Shown here piece by piece: positions 44,237 through 52,686 of a stretch of DNA of 64,000 bases. This stretch comes from Alphaproteobacteria bacterium (lineage in GTDB: Bacteria; Pseudomonadota; Alphaproteobacteria; UBA9219): assembly GCA_009779745.1 (NCBI GenBank), contig WRDR01000001.1, positions 62,001 through 126,000 on the forward strand, in the 5' to 3' direction. Made by a program: the position numbers and the translations under genes. Below the pieces are notes generated by a model. That model saw nothing but the letters and a program-made list of their open reading frames with translations. It had not been told where the DNA came from and ran no database searches. Each line of letters opens with the position of its first letter. Position 1 is the stretch's first letter.

Positions 44237-46033
44237 TCACCGGACAACAGATCTCAAAGAACCATCAAGATCATAGTAATAAAAAGTTTCAGGAACATCT
44301 GTTCCTGTCTCATAACTATTTCTCTGTTGATCGAGAGCTTTAGCAGCGGCATTGGAGTTATAAGGATTCAATTGAGGACTATCCTGACCTTCTTTATAAT
44401 TAGAATAGCCAAACTTTGAGAGGTCATCATAAGCTCTATCAGATGCTCTTACGTCACCGCTAATAGCTCCACTATAAGGATCATCATAATAACCAACCCC
44501 TTCAGTTCCGCCAGTAACACCGCCGGTGCCAACGGTTGGGCAGAGATCTCTGTGTTGATCTTCTGCACCCTCACAAGCACCATTGCGTTCATGGTACAGC
44601 CTGTAACAGAACTCTACGCAATAGTCCTTGTCTCTCTCGAAATTGCTGATGGAACCGTCCTTAGAAAGGTCATAAGTTGATGACCCGCAGGCAGCAGGGG
44701 CTATATATTCTGCTATCCCTTCATAGCGGCGCATGTTCACCATAGAACCGTTTGAGGGACAGTTGAGAAGCCACTGTACACGAGCAGCCTGTGTTCTTAC
44801 CGGATCAAAGAAACACGGACCATGTTCTTCTTTTGGCTCTATATTATCGCAATTATAAGTCTTAGGCTTTTCCATTTTACATTTGCAATTAACGCCCTTT
44901 GTATTGACGTTGCTGCCGGAAGGAGCGGCACAGAAATACTCATCTACATAGTCCCGACAGTGGGCAGTTTGAGTGCTGGCTCCTTGGTCTCCTCTAATAA
45001 AACCATCCAAACAATTAAATGCCGTGCACCACGGATTCTCCTCAGTCCATGTCAGAGGGGTGTCAGAGCCGTCTCCGGCATAAGGCGTGATAGAATTACC
45101 AAATTCATCAAACTTAGATGCGAGTCCGTTGTTATTCTCTGAAGGAGAAAGGGGCTGCCCGTTGACAGGGTCATAAAGGAACATTGCGTGTGCTCCTGAA
45201 TTGACATTATCGACGTTTTTAAGCTGTGCCAGGTACGTATCCAAGTTACCAGCCTCTTTGCTCCTCATATAGTTGTTAACAAACCAATTAGGGACTTCCT
45301 GTCTCGTATTTCCGCCTAACTCCTGATACCAAGTATTGCGTATATCAGCTCTTGTGTAATCGTCTAAATTGGATAATGTATAGTCGTTTACCCATGCTGA
45401 TGCCGGCTCTGCTGGCATACTAGCTTTATAGGCCACCGCGTCATCGCCAGTAGTTTTTTTGCCAGGGTTCAGCTCACTACAGTTGTTTCCAACACATACA
45501 TACTTACCGTCTTGAGATACATGTTTCACACCATGATTATCAACCCATACCGTAGTATCGGGAGGTAGTAGGTTGTTTCCTTGCTTTGGGTCCGTAGAGG
45601 TATCTTTCCGACCCCACTTTACAAGTGTATTTTCTTCATCCATATTAGGATTTGTTTGCGAATTAGTATTCGGTGGGTCCGTAGAGGTATCTTTCCGACC
45701 CCACTTTACAAGTGTATTTTCTTCATCCATATCTCTGTGGCTTTGAAAAGCAGGATTTGGTCTCAGCGTCCCATCCCATGGGATATATGAAGAACCAGAT
45801 TCATAACCAGTAGTATCAACTATATAATCAATACCACCACTAATAGCATTAACAGTACCAGCAGCAATATCTAGTGCATCATATTGCTGTATAGAAACTA
45901 CAGGAGGAGCACCAAGCTCTGCGGAAGTCTTGACAATACCTTTATATTCGGCAGCCGCAGCTCCCCCAAAACAAGATACAAACACTGCGGACAGCAGAGC
46001 CGTACCTAAAGAGCGTTTGAATTTTTTAGACAT
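44237..46033 (-). CDS. Secreted cysteine-rich hypothetical protein with internal repeat
   Basis: About 598 aa from ATG 46033, supported by GAAGGA 8 nt upstream. Signal peptide KRSLGTALLSAVFVSCFGG ending AAAAE. N-terminal half contains two copies of MDEENTLVKWGRKDTSTDP. Central and C-terminal part has about 17 cysteines (AHCRDYVDEYFCAAP, NCKCKMEKPKTYNCD, YCVEFCYRLYHERNGACEG), suggesting disulfide-rich extracellular domains. No known family recognised. The upstream region carries a 12-bp C/G tract, so expression may be switchable. A surface or secreted role is inferred only from the signal peptide. Confidence 0.75.
   Translation of the reverse strand: MSKKFKRSLGTALLSAVFVSCFGGAAAAEYKGIVKTSAELGAPPVVSIQQYDALDIAAGTVNAISGGIDYIVDTTGYESGSSYIPWDGTLRPNPAFQSHRDMDEENTLVKWGRKDTSTDPPNTNSQTNPNMDEENTLVKWGRKDTSTDPKQGNNLLPPDTTVWVDNHGVKHVSQDGKYVCVGNNCSELNPGKKTTGDDAVAYKASMPAEPASAWVNDYTLSNLDDYTRADIRNTWYQELGGNTRQEVPNWFVNNYMRSKEAGNLDTYLAQLKNVDNVNSGAHAMFLYDPVNGQPLSPSENNNGLASKFDEFGNSITPYAGDGSDTPLTWTEENPWCTAFNCLDGFIRGDQGASTQTAHCRDYVDEYFCAAPSGSNVNTKGVNCKCKMEKPKTYNCDNIEPKEEHGPCFFDPVRTQAARVQWLLNCPSNGSMVNMRRYEGIAEYIAPAACGSSTYDLSKDGSISNFERDKDYCVEFCYRLYHERNGACEGAEDQHRDLCPTVGTGGVTGGTEGVGYYDDPYSGAISGDVRASDRAYDDLSKFGYSNYKEGQDSPQLNPYNSNAAAKALDQQRNSYETGTDVPETFYYYDLDGSLRSVVR
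45588..45732 (-). repeat. 58-bp perfect direct repeat at 87-bp period in the Cys-rich gene
   Basis: Copies 45588-45645 and 45675-45732 are identical over 58 bp. The 87-bp offset is a multiple of three, so duplication or loss keeps frame. Encodes the MDEENTLVKWGRKD unit. Confidence 0.9.
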
Positions 46034-46090
46034 AAAAATATCCTTCAAAAAAGGTAGATTTCCTAAAATACCATGATATTTCAATGACTT

Positions 46091-46102
46091 GGGGGGGGGG
46101 GG
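46091..46102. repeat. Poly-G/C tract of 12 upstream of the Cys-rich gene
   Basis: Twelve consecutive G on the + strand, 58 bp upstream of the ATG at 46033. On the transcript strand an upstream ATG near 46121 reads through the C-run: with 12 C it ends in a stop overlapping the ATG, with 11 or 14 C it would be in frame with the main gene. Such tracts are typical of phase variation. Confidence 0.85.
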
Positions 46103-46292
46103 TAATAATATTGTTAGTCATAGTAAACCTGCCTGTTAATTAAATAAAAATATCATATAACTATACTATAACAAAGCAAAATTAAAATTGTGTTAAATAC
46201 GTACAGGCATGGGTAATTGGTTGTTTATATTCAATTATTGTCATTTCCGCCTTCGCCTAAACGGAATTGTTGCAGAAGATTGCTGTGACAGC

Positions 46293-46322
46293 GTATTCCC
46301 CTTCGCCAGCAAAGGGGAATAC
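46293..46322. repeat. Inverted repeat GTATTCCCC type, upstream of the Cys-rich gene
   Basis: GTATTCCCCTT / AAGGGGAATAC around an 8-nt centre (CGCCAGCA). Related to 44141-44176. No T-run. Confidence 0.7.
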
Positions 46323-46363
46323 GTGCATACAGCACCCTTCACTCAACACTCCACTCTCCGCTC

Positions 46364-47299
46364 TCAATGTATAAGCCTCAAAAAAATCTCTTCCAGCGTT
46401 ATCGGCTGTGCGGATACGTCTTTTATTGTATAGCCGTTATCCATGACTGTTTTCAACAGAACTTCTACGGAAAGCTCCTGAGGATTATACGATGCTTCTA
46501 TGACGTAAGGAGACAGCCGTTGCCAGCCCAAAGAAAGCATTTCAGAATTCAACTCTTCAATGGGGTCTTTCAGTTCTATTGTTATGCGTTTGCGGCTGCC
46601 CAGTAAATCGGTCTTCTTATTATTCGCTATAATCTTGCCGTGATTTATAACTGCTATGTAGTCGCACAGCTCTTCCGCCTCATACAGATAGTGCGTTGTC
46701 AGCAATATAGTTGTGCCTGCTTTATTCAGTTTTTTGACATACTCCCACAGAGATTGCCTGAGTTCTATGTCTACTCCTGCCGTAGGCTCGTCCAGCACCA
46801 AGACTTTTGGATTATGAGACAATGCTTTTGCTATCATAAGTCTTCGCTGCATACCGCCGGATAATGAACGCATAGAGCTGTCAGCCTGTTTTGTCAGTCC
46901 TACTATTTCCAACAGCTCTTCAGTTTTTCTTTCTTTTTTAGGAATGCCGTAAAGACCGGCCTGCATGTCAAGAATCTCTCTTACGCTGAAAAATACCTCG
47001 AGGACTATTTCCTGAAGCACTACGCCTATTGCGAACTTGGAGGAGCGGGGCTCTTTTGTTATGTCGTGCCCCCATATGGAAACTGTGCCGGAAGTTTTTG
47101 ATGCCAGTCCTGCCAGAATGTTGATAAGAGTCGATTTTCCGGCTCCGTTCGGTCCTAAGAGTCCGAAAATGCAGCCTTTTGGTATTTGCAGATTTACATC
47201 GTCCAGTGCTGTTTTAGGAGGTGTTTTCTCATGTTTCGGATACACTTTTACCAGATTCTTTATGTCAACTGCATACTCTGTGTTATTATCTGACGGCAT
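46364..47299 (-). CDS. ABC transporter ATP-binding protein (ABC-2 type, orphan)
   Basis: 311 aa. Walker A GPNGAGKSTLINILAGL, signature LSGGMQRRLMIAKAL, Walker B VLVLDEPTAGVD, H-loop TTHYLYEAEELCDYI. Matches CcmA/YadG-type ATPases of ABC-2 exporters. The partner permease is not next to it; it must be elsewhere or the gene is orphaned. Divergent from the pilin-like operon. Confidence 0.88.
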   Translation of the reverse strand: MPSDNNTEYAVDIKNLVKVYPKHEKTPPKTALDDVNLQIPKGCIFGLLGPNGAGKSTLINILAGLASKTSGTVSIWGHDITKEPRSSKFAIGVVLQEIVLEVFFSVREILDMQAGLYGIPKKERKTEELLEIVGLTKQADSSMRSLSGGMQRRLMIAKALSHNPKVLVLDEPTAGVDIELRQSLWEYVKKLNKAGTTILLTTHYLYEAEELCDYIAVINHGKIIANNKKTDLLGSRKRITIELKDPIEELNSEMLSLGWQRLSPYVIEASYNPQELSVEVLLKTVMDNGYTIKDVSAQPITLEEIFLRLIH

Positions 47300-47322
47300 T
47301 TGTTTATATTAGGTTGGTTGTT

Positions 47323-47351
47323 TTGAATATTCTATGTTATAGTGTTATAAA
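47323..47351 (+). promoter_or_regulatory. Putative promoter of the pilin-like operon
   Basis: TTGAAT (47323-47328) and TATAAA (47346-47351) with 17-bp spacing, 15 bp before the first start codon. An AAAGGA ribosome site follows. Confidence 0.55.
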
Positions 47352-47365
47352 AAGGAAAAAGTCTA

Positions 47366-48127
47366 ATGAAAAATTTCAGCGCATCTGCAGGCATAGCTAT
47401 CGGACCTATATTGTTCGTCATTTTTATTTTAGGCATTGTGGCTGCTGCTTTTGCTTCTTCTTCCGGAGTTTTCAGCGGAGCCATTTCTATTGACAGGATA
47501 AGTTCCGATATTGCTGTTCAGACCGGTTTAATCAAATCCGCCGTGTCCTCTTGCAAGGCTAAGTCCGCTCTTAGGATTTCTCTTTCAAAAGGCCAAAAAG
47601 GCGAGGCTTGTTTGACTCCTTCGGGTCAGGGCTATCCTTTGTCCGGATCCGAGACTTATCCTGAACGGGCTTTAGTCCGCGAGCTTGTCTGTTCTCCTAT
47701 GACCGAGCGGGTCGACTCTTTGGGAAATTGCTATTTTGTAACCGATAATGACGGCTTCGGCAAAATCGAACACGCTTTTTCTATTTGGAACCTAGAGGGC
47801 AGTCAAACAGTATTTCCTTCTCCTCCTAAGGGTTTCAGAGATTGGGAATATATTAATGCTGAGGCTCCTTTCTCGCATGGAGGCGTTTGTGCTTGGATTT
47901 CTCCGGTAAATCCCGATTCCGATAACGTTAGTTTTACCGAAGGACTCATACGGGCTGCCGCTAAGTTCAACAGTGCTGTTTTGCCGATAGACTCTCCCGA
48001 GGCTGTTCTTGTTGAGGCTATCAAAGATAAGAAGGAAGTAGTTCTTGCTGTTTCTTCTCAGAAATTTATAATATGGCTTAGACCTCCTCAGTCTCTCTCT
48101 TCTGCAAATCCGAATTGTCTTCCATAG
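47366..48127 (+). CDS. Pilin-like protein 1 (class III-type leader, family of three)
   Basis: 253 aa. Very short basic leader followed by SAGIAIGPILFVIFILGIVAA, an arrangement like type IV (pseudo)pilins with the cleavage site expected after Gly (G|IAIGP). Glu5 of classical pilins is replaced by Pro. The body has a shared pattern: SSDIAVQTGLIKSAV, FRDWEYINAEAPFSHGGVCAW ISPVNPDSDN, and the ending SQKFIIWLRPP...NCLP. The C-terminal and Gly-Gly-Val-Cys motifs occur in the two next genes. Probably exported and assembled by a pilus-like machine not in this window. Confidence 0.65.
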   Translation: MKNFSASAGIAIGPILFVIFILGIVAAAFASSSGVFSGAISIDRISSDIAVQTGLIKSAVSSCKAKSALRISLSKGQKGEACLTPSGQGYPLSGSETYPERALVRELVCSPMTERVDSLGNCYFVTDNDGFGKIEHAFSIWNLEGSQTVFPSPPKGFRDWEYINAEAPFSHGGVCAWISPVNPDSDNVSFTEGLIRAAAKFNSAVLPIDSPEAVLVEAIKDKKEVVLAVSSQKFIIWLRPPQSLSSANPNCLP

Positions 48128-48136
48128 GATTTTATT

Positions 48137-48964
48137 ATGCTTAAACATAAAATTAAATCAAACTCCGGCATAGCGATAGGACCTATACTGTTTGTGATTT
48201 TTATTCTGGCTGCTATTGCTTCCGCTATTGCCGCTTCTTCCGGCTCTTTTTCCTCTGTCGCCGGTGCTGACAAAATCAGCAACGAGCTTGCTTTTCAGGC
48301 TAATCTCATAAGAAATATGATTGCAAACTGCAAGATGAGATGGGAGCTCGGAAAAAGAGGGGGGGCGGTAAGAGTAGGGCAGCTTTGCCCCAATCCTTTG
48401 GGCGGAGGCTATCCCGTATTTTTGGATAAGATAGACGACCCTGACGATTCTGATTCCGATGCTGATAATATTTATGTGAAGGATCTTATGTGTTCTCCTT
48501 TGGCTCAGATTATCATCAATGAGCATGGCGAATGCGGCGTTATCTCTGCATCGGAACTTGAAGAGATGGATATTAAAGGCAGTGCTTCTGTTGAGTCTAT
48601 ATGGAGAAATGAAAGAAGCCATATTTCCGTTCCTCTGCCTATAAAAGGTTTTCATCCTTGGAGGTATGTAAATGCTTTGGATACCAACGGAGGCGTTTGT
48701 TTTTGGACTGCTCCTTTAAAGCCTAATCCTAATAATGAGGCACTGGCGGACGGCATTATGCGTGCTGCTAGGAAATTCAGGTACTCTTTTTCTGTGGAAG
48801 AGGGCATTGATAACAAGAGCGGGGTGGTTTTATCAGATCCGCTGGCTGAGAATTCTCCTCAGAGATTCATAGTTTGGCTTGTTCCTCCTGATGAGAAGGA
48901 ACATGTTGATGCCGGCTGTGATCCGTATTATACAAGGGAAAATTATGATGAATCGGAATATTAA
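48137..48964 (+). CDS. Pilin-like protein 2, paralogue
   Basis: 275 aa. Leader LKHKIKSNSG|IAIGPILFVIFIL, then ISNELAFQANLIRNMIANCK, LCPNPLGGGYPVF, NGGVCFWTAPLKPNPNNEAL and the ending PQRFIVWLVPP...DAGCDP. Same architecture and conserved cysteines as its neighbours. 9 bp after gene 1. Confidence 0.65.
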   Translation: MLKHKIKSNSGIAIGPILFVIFILAAIASAIAASSGSFSSVAGADKISNELAFQANLIRNMIANCKMRWELGKRGGAVRVGQLCPNPLGGGYPVFLDKIDDPDDSDSDADNIYVKDLMCSPLAQIIINEHGECGVISASELEEMDIKGSASVESIWRNERSHISVPLPIKGFHPWRYVNALDTNGGVCFWTAPLKPNPNNEALADGIMRAARKFRYSFSVEEGIDNKSGVVLSDPLAENSPQRFIVWLVPPDEKEHVDAGCDPYYTRENYDESEY

Positions 48965-49715
48965 ATCAAACTCCGGGATAGCGATTGGTTCCATACTGTT
49001 TTTGATTCTTTTGTTAGGCATTCTTACTGTGGCGTTTGCTTCTACGTCCGGCAATTTCGGTGCTGCTCTTTCGTCAGACAGAGTTGTTAACGAAATTTAT
49101 ACTCAGGCTAATTTGATACGGAATACTATAGCCAAATGCAAAGCCGAGTTCGAAATGCGGCGCAATATTTCTTCTTTCGGCATTAAACAGATATGTCCTA
49201 AACCTTTGGGCGGAGGCTATCCTTTGTCTTTTGACGGATCGAACCTGAATCCGGTTTCTGTTGACAAGCTGGTTTGCTCTCCTTTGGCGCAGGCTGTTAA
49301 GAACGCTGACGGCGAGTGCGGCTTTTTCGCGGACAATGCTTTTGTGAGTGACGGTGATAGAAATCTTTCGGTTATCGGCACTTCTGTGTGGGCTTCCGGC
49401 ATAGGCGATATTGTTCACCCTATGCCTATACCCGGGTTTAGTGAGTGGCAGTATGTGAATGACATAAGCAACGGAGGAGGCGTTTGTTTTTGGATTGCTC
49501 CTGTTAATCCGGATCATACAAATCAGGCTTTTTCCGAGGGACTGCAAAGAGTTGCCGAAAGATTCCGCTGGTCCGGTTCTGTGAGTGAAGGAATAGAAAA
49601 TTACAGCGAGGTCATTTTATCGGATCCTTATTTGGAGGGTTCTTCTCAAAAATTCATTGTCTGGCTTGTTCCTCCCGTGGACATATTCAGAGTTAATGCG
49701 GGCTGCGCACCGTGA
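48945..49715 (+). CDS. Pilin-like protein 3, paralogue
   Basis: About 256 aa. ATG 48945/48948 preferred over earlier in-frame codons because the leader NRNIKSNSG|IAIGSILFLILLLG then aligns with genes 1 and 2. Body shares TQANLIRNTIAKCK, ICPKPLGGGYPLSF, GGGVCFWIAPVNPDHTNQAF, SQKFIVWLVPP...NAGCAP. Overlaps gene 2 by 20 bp and the peptidase gene by 4 bp (GTGA). Confidence 0.65.
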   Translation: MMNRNIKSNSGIAIGSILFLILLLGILTVAFASTSGNFGAALSSDRVVNEIYTQANLIRNTIAKCKAEFEMRRNISSFGIKQICPKPLGGGYPLSFDGSNLNPVSVDKLVCSPLAQAVKNADGECGFFADNAFVSDGDRNLSVIGTSVWASGIGDIVHPMPIPGFSEWQYVNDISNGGGVCFWIAPVNPDHTNQAFSEGLQRVAERFRWSGSVSEGIENYSEVILSDPYLEGSSQKFIVWLVPPVDIFRVNAGCAP

Positions 49716-50206
49716 TTATAGATACTATTATATCCGCTGCCCCTATCATGCCCCCTGAGGCTTGGCTGATAACTGCCGGCATTCTGTTTCTGCTGCTTTT
49801 GACTGCGATAGTTGACGCTTTTACTAAAGAAGTGCCTGATGAACTAATCTTCTTAGGGCTCTTGACCGTTACGGCGACTCAGGGATTCTTTGTCTCTTGG
49901 GAATACGCTGCGGTGAACCTCAGATGGGCTATTGCATTAGGCATTTTGTTGTGGGGAATCAATGAGATATGGTATTGGAAATTCAAGCGTGACGCCATAG
50001 GAATGGGCGATGCCAAATGGACTATGCTGGTCGTCAGCAGCTTTGGAATCTGCCCGGCGATTCTGTCTTGGGGAATAGGCTCTGCAATCGCAGTTGCTTT
50101 TATTTCTATTTTGTGGATATTTCGTAAGCGGATTGATTTAGTTCCGTTCGTCCCTTTTTTGTTTGCAGGTCTTATGGTTGCCCTGTTTTTTCCATTAAAA
50201 ATCTAG
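49712..50206 (+). CDS. Prepilin peptidase (A24 type, short form)
   Basis: 164 aa, multi-spanning membrane protein without the methyltransferase domain, like CpaA/TadV. The two aspartates are visible in TAIVDAFTKEVPDEL and GMGDAKWTM (GxGD). It would cleave the Gly|Ile leader of the three preceding proteins at the inner membrane. GTG start inside the upstream stop region implies coupling. Confidence 0.85.
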   Translation: MIIDTIISAAPIMPPEAWLITAGILFLLLLTAIVDAFTKEVPDELIFLGLLTVTATQGFFVSWEYAAVNLRWAIALGILLWGINEIWYWKFKRDAIGMGDAKWTMLVVSSFGICPAILSWGIGSAIAVAFISILWIFRKRIDLVPFVPFLFAGLMVALFFPLKI

Positions 50207-50248
50207 TCCCAAAGGTTAAGAAACAATAAAAAAGAATATTTTACTTAC

Positions 50249-50262
50249 TTGATGAAGATCAA
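50249..50262 (+). promoter_or_regulatory. FNR/FixK-type operator
   Basis: TTGATGAAGATCAA is a perfect match to TTGAT-N4-ATCAA. Centre at about 50255.5. With TATAAT at 50284-50289 the start would be near 50296, so the site is centred near -40.5, the class II activator position. Confidence 0.85.
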
Positions 50263-50267
50263 TTTAT

Positions 50268-50283
50268 ATACTATATATTGTGT
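50268..50283 (+). promoter_or_regulatory. NrdR box 1
   Basis: ATACTATATATTGTGT differs at one position from the NrdR consensus ACACWATATATWGTGT. It covers the region between FNR site and -10. Confidence 0.8.
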
Positions 50284-50289
50284 TATAAT
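50284..50289 (+). promoter_or_regulatory. -10 element of the nrdDG promoter
   Basis: TATAAT between the two NrdR boxes. No good -35 hexamer, consistent with activator dependence. Confidence 0.75.
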
Positions 50290-50298
50290 GAGAGGCAT

Positions 50299-50314
50299 AT
50301 ACGATATATAGTAT
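50299..50314 (+). promoter_or_regulatory. NrdR box 2
   Basis: ATACGATATATAGTAT, a weaker match (three mismatches), lies exactly 31 bp (three helical turns) downstream of box 1, the typical tandem spacing. Confidence 0.7.
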
Positions 50315-50487
50315 ATAAGTGGTTTTTAGAGTGCGTTAGTATGCTGTTGCACTGTAAGTTAAGTTGGTATAATCTTGGGGTTATCTCTCCATACATAAGC
50401 GGCTTTTTCTCGCTCCTTTTCTGTCGCTGCTCAAAAAGGATTCTTTTGCTCTTTAAAGGGTTCCCTTTTTCATAAATGAGGTTTTCT

Positions 50488-52512
50488 ATGGCTATTACTC
50501 AGTTTGTTCGTCAAGATGATGATGTTTTAGAAGAAAAACTAACTCCTATCGGGACTATGATTGATTGCTCCGATACTGTTGACGAGTATGTTTCTAAGAC
50601 TGACTGGCGCATCAATGCCAATGCCAACGTAGGCTATAGCCATGCCGGGCTTATCAATAATATTGCCGGAAAGGTGATTGCTAATTTCTGGCTGGACGAG
50701 GTTTACACCAGAGAAGAGGGCAAGGCTCACCGCGAGGGCGACTATCATATTCATGATTTGGACAGTCTTACTGGATACTGTGCGGGCTGGAGCCTGCGCC
50801 AGCTTTTGACCGAGGGTTTTAACGGTGTGCGCGGCAGAGTTTCGTCCCGCCCGCCCCGTCACTTCCGCGAGGCTCTGGGGCAGATGTCTAATTTCTTGGG
50901 CATTCTACAATCCGAGTGGGCGGGTGCTCAGGCGTTCAGCTCTTTTGATACCTATCTTGCTCCTTTGGTTTTTATAGATCAGCTTGGGGACGGTGAGATT
51001 GTTAAAGCTATAAGACAGTTTGTTTATAATCTTAATGTGCCTGCGCGCTGGGGTCAGTCTCCTTTTACAAACGTGACGTTGGACATAGTCTGCCCGGAGG
51101 ATTTGCGCAATGTTATGCCAATGTCCGGCAAGGAGCATTTGTTTGACGGAGTGCGTGACGGCGAACTGCTTCGTATGGCAAGACAGCGCAGACCGGAGGT
51201 TCAGAAACTTACCGATATGACTTACGGCGATTTCGCTCCTGAGATGGAGAGGATTGTTCTGGCTTACTACGAAGTTATGACTGAAGGCGATATGAACGGG
51301 CAGCCTTTTACTTTTCCTATTCCTACCGTCAACATAACCGAGGATTTTAAGTGGGACAGCCGCGTTGCGGATGTTATTTTTGCCAACACTGCCAAAGTAG
51401 GCAGCTCTTACTTCCAGAACTTTATCGGCAGCCAGTATACCAGAGATGAAAATGGGGTTAAACAGGAAAATCCGGAAGCCTATAAGCCCGGTGCTGTGCG
51501 CTCTATGTGCTGCAGGCTCCAGCTCGATTTAAGAGAGCTTCAAAAACGCGGAAACGGTCTTTTCGGTTCTGCCGAGATGACCGGTTCTATCGGAGTTGTT
51601 ACTATCAACATGGCTCGGCTCGGCTATGTTCATGCAGGCAACGAAGATAAGCTGGTGCTTGCTTTGGATAGATTAATGGATTTGGCTCATGGCACTTTGG
51701 AAAAGAAAAGGGTTTTTGTCAGCGATGGTTTAAAGCGCGGGCTGTATCCTTATACTCAGCGGTACTTGCATGATCTCCGCAATCACTTCAGCACTATCGG
51801 CGTTAACGGCATGAATGAAATGGTGCGGAATTTCACACGGGGACAGGCTGATATGACTTCTCAGGAAGGCATTGAAATGAGTCTGCGCATTCTGGATCAT
51901 ATGCGCAAGCGTCTTCGCGACTATCAGGAAAAGTCCGGCAATCTTTATAATCTGGAAGCTTCTCCGGCAGAGGGTGCTACATACCGCTTTGCCAAAGAGG
52001 ATCAAAAGCGTTTCAGCGATATTTCTCAGGCGGGCAGTTATCCTAATATCTATTACACTAACAGCAGTCAGATACCTGTAAACAAAACTGATGATCCGTT
52101 CGAGGCTCTGGATTTGCAGAACAGGCTCCAATGCAAGTATACAGGCGGTACGGTGCTGCACATGTACATGAATGAGAAGATAGAGAACGTAGATTCTTGC
52201 AGAAGGCTTATCCGCACTGTGCTAGAGAATTATCAGATACCGTATATTACGATAACGCCGATATTCTCTATTTGCGATGAGCATGGTTATCTGAACGGCG
52301 AACAGGAATCGTGCCCTCATTGCGGAGCGAAAACGCAAGTTTGGACCAGAGTTATGGGGTATTTCCGCCCTGTGGAAGGGTTCAATATAGGCAAGAAGGG
52401 CGAACACAAAGAGCGCGTTCCGTTCAAGGAGCCGTCTTCCGAACGCTGCGCCAGAGTCCCGTTTGCAGGCGCAGGAGAGCTGCCTCCGCTTTTTAGGAAT
52501 GCTGCCCGCTAA
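50488..52512 (+). CDS. nrdD: Anaerobic ribonucleoside-triphosphate reductase
   Basis: About 674 aa. ATG 50488 preferred over 50476 because GAGG precedes it by 7 nt. Class III core: HREGDYHIHDLDSLTGYCAGW, MCCRLQLDLRE, GSIGVVTINMARLGY. C-terminal zinc module CDEHGYLNGEQESCPHCG (two further cysteines) and the glycyl-radical segment RVMGYFRPVEG. The usual N-terminal ATP-cone is absent. Oxygen-sensitive synthesis of deoxyribonucleotides, activated by NrdG. Confidence 0.95.
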   Translation: MAITQFVRQDDDVLEEKLTPIGTMIDCSDTVDEYVSKTDWRINANANVGYSHAGLINNIAGKVIANFWLDEVYTREEGKAHREGDYHIHDLDSLTGYCAGWSLRQLLTEGFNGVRGRVSSRPPRHFREALGQMSNFLGILQSEWAGAQAFSSFDTYLAPLVFIDQLGDGEIVKAIRQFVYNLNVPARWGQSPFTNVTLDIVCPEDLRNVMPMSGKEHLFDGVRDGELLRMARQRRPEVQKLTDMTYGDFAPEMERIVLAYYEVMTEGDMNGQPFTFPIPTVNITEDFKWDSRVADVIFANTAKVGSSYFQNFIGSQYTRDENGVKQENPEAYKPGAVRSMCCRLQLDLRELQKRGNGLFGSAEMTGSIGVVTINMARLGYVHAGNEDKLVLALDRLMDLAHGTLEKKRVFVSDGLKRGLYPYTQRYLHDLRNHFSTIGVNGMNEMVRNFTRGQADMTSQEGIEMSLRILDHMRKRLRDYQEKSGNLYNLEASPAEGATYRFAKEDQKRFSDISQAGSYPNIYYTNSSQIPVNKTDDPFEALDLQNRLQCKYTGGTVLHMYMNEKIENVDSCRRLIRTVLENYQIPYITITPIFSICDEHGYLNGEQESCPHCGAKTQVWTRVMGYFRPVEGFNIGKKGEHKERVPFKEPSSERCARVPFAGAGELPPLFRNAAR

Positions 52513-52552
52513 GGCGTGATGGGGTAGTGGTTGGCAGTTGCTGCTCCCCTGA

Positions 52553-52575
52553 TTGTCACTCCCGCGAAGGCGGGA
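52553..52575. repeat. REP-like palindrome (first of two in nrdD-nrdG gap)
   Basis: TTGTCACTCCCGC-GAA-GGCGGGAATA. Belongs to the GTCA(C/T)TCCCGC family. A wider ATTGTC...GACAAT pair (52552-52617) encloses it. Confidence 0.7.
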
Positions 52576-52622
52576 ATAGGGCACCCGTCGCAGCGAAGCG
52601 CAGGCGATAAAGACAATGAGAA

Positions 52623-52647
52623 AAGTGAAAAGTGGTACTTTTCACTT
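52623..52647. repeat. Short inverted repeat in nrdD-nrdG gap
   Basis: AAGTGAAAAGT-GGT-ACTTTTCACTT, perfect 11-bp arms. Could modulate mRNA stability between the two cistrons. Confidence 0.65.
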
Positions 52648-52664
52648 TATTATTTTAAGGTCCC

Positions 52665-52686
52665 CACTCCCGCCTACGCGGGAGTG
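52665..52686. repeat. REP-like palindrome (second in nrdD-nrdG gap)
   Basis: CACTCCCGC-CTAC-GCGGGAGTG, perfect 9-bp arms, 27 bp before the nrdG start. Confidence 0.75.

Noticed and set aside
44128-44343. Small plus-strand ORF after recO
   Set aside because: It overlaps the GTATTCCCC palindrome and the convergent Cys-rich gene; codon pattern looks like a shadow.
48879-48944. Earlier start codons for pilin-like protein 3
   Set aside because: They would add about 20 residues that do not match the leader of the two paralogues and overlap gene 2 extensively.
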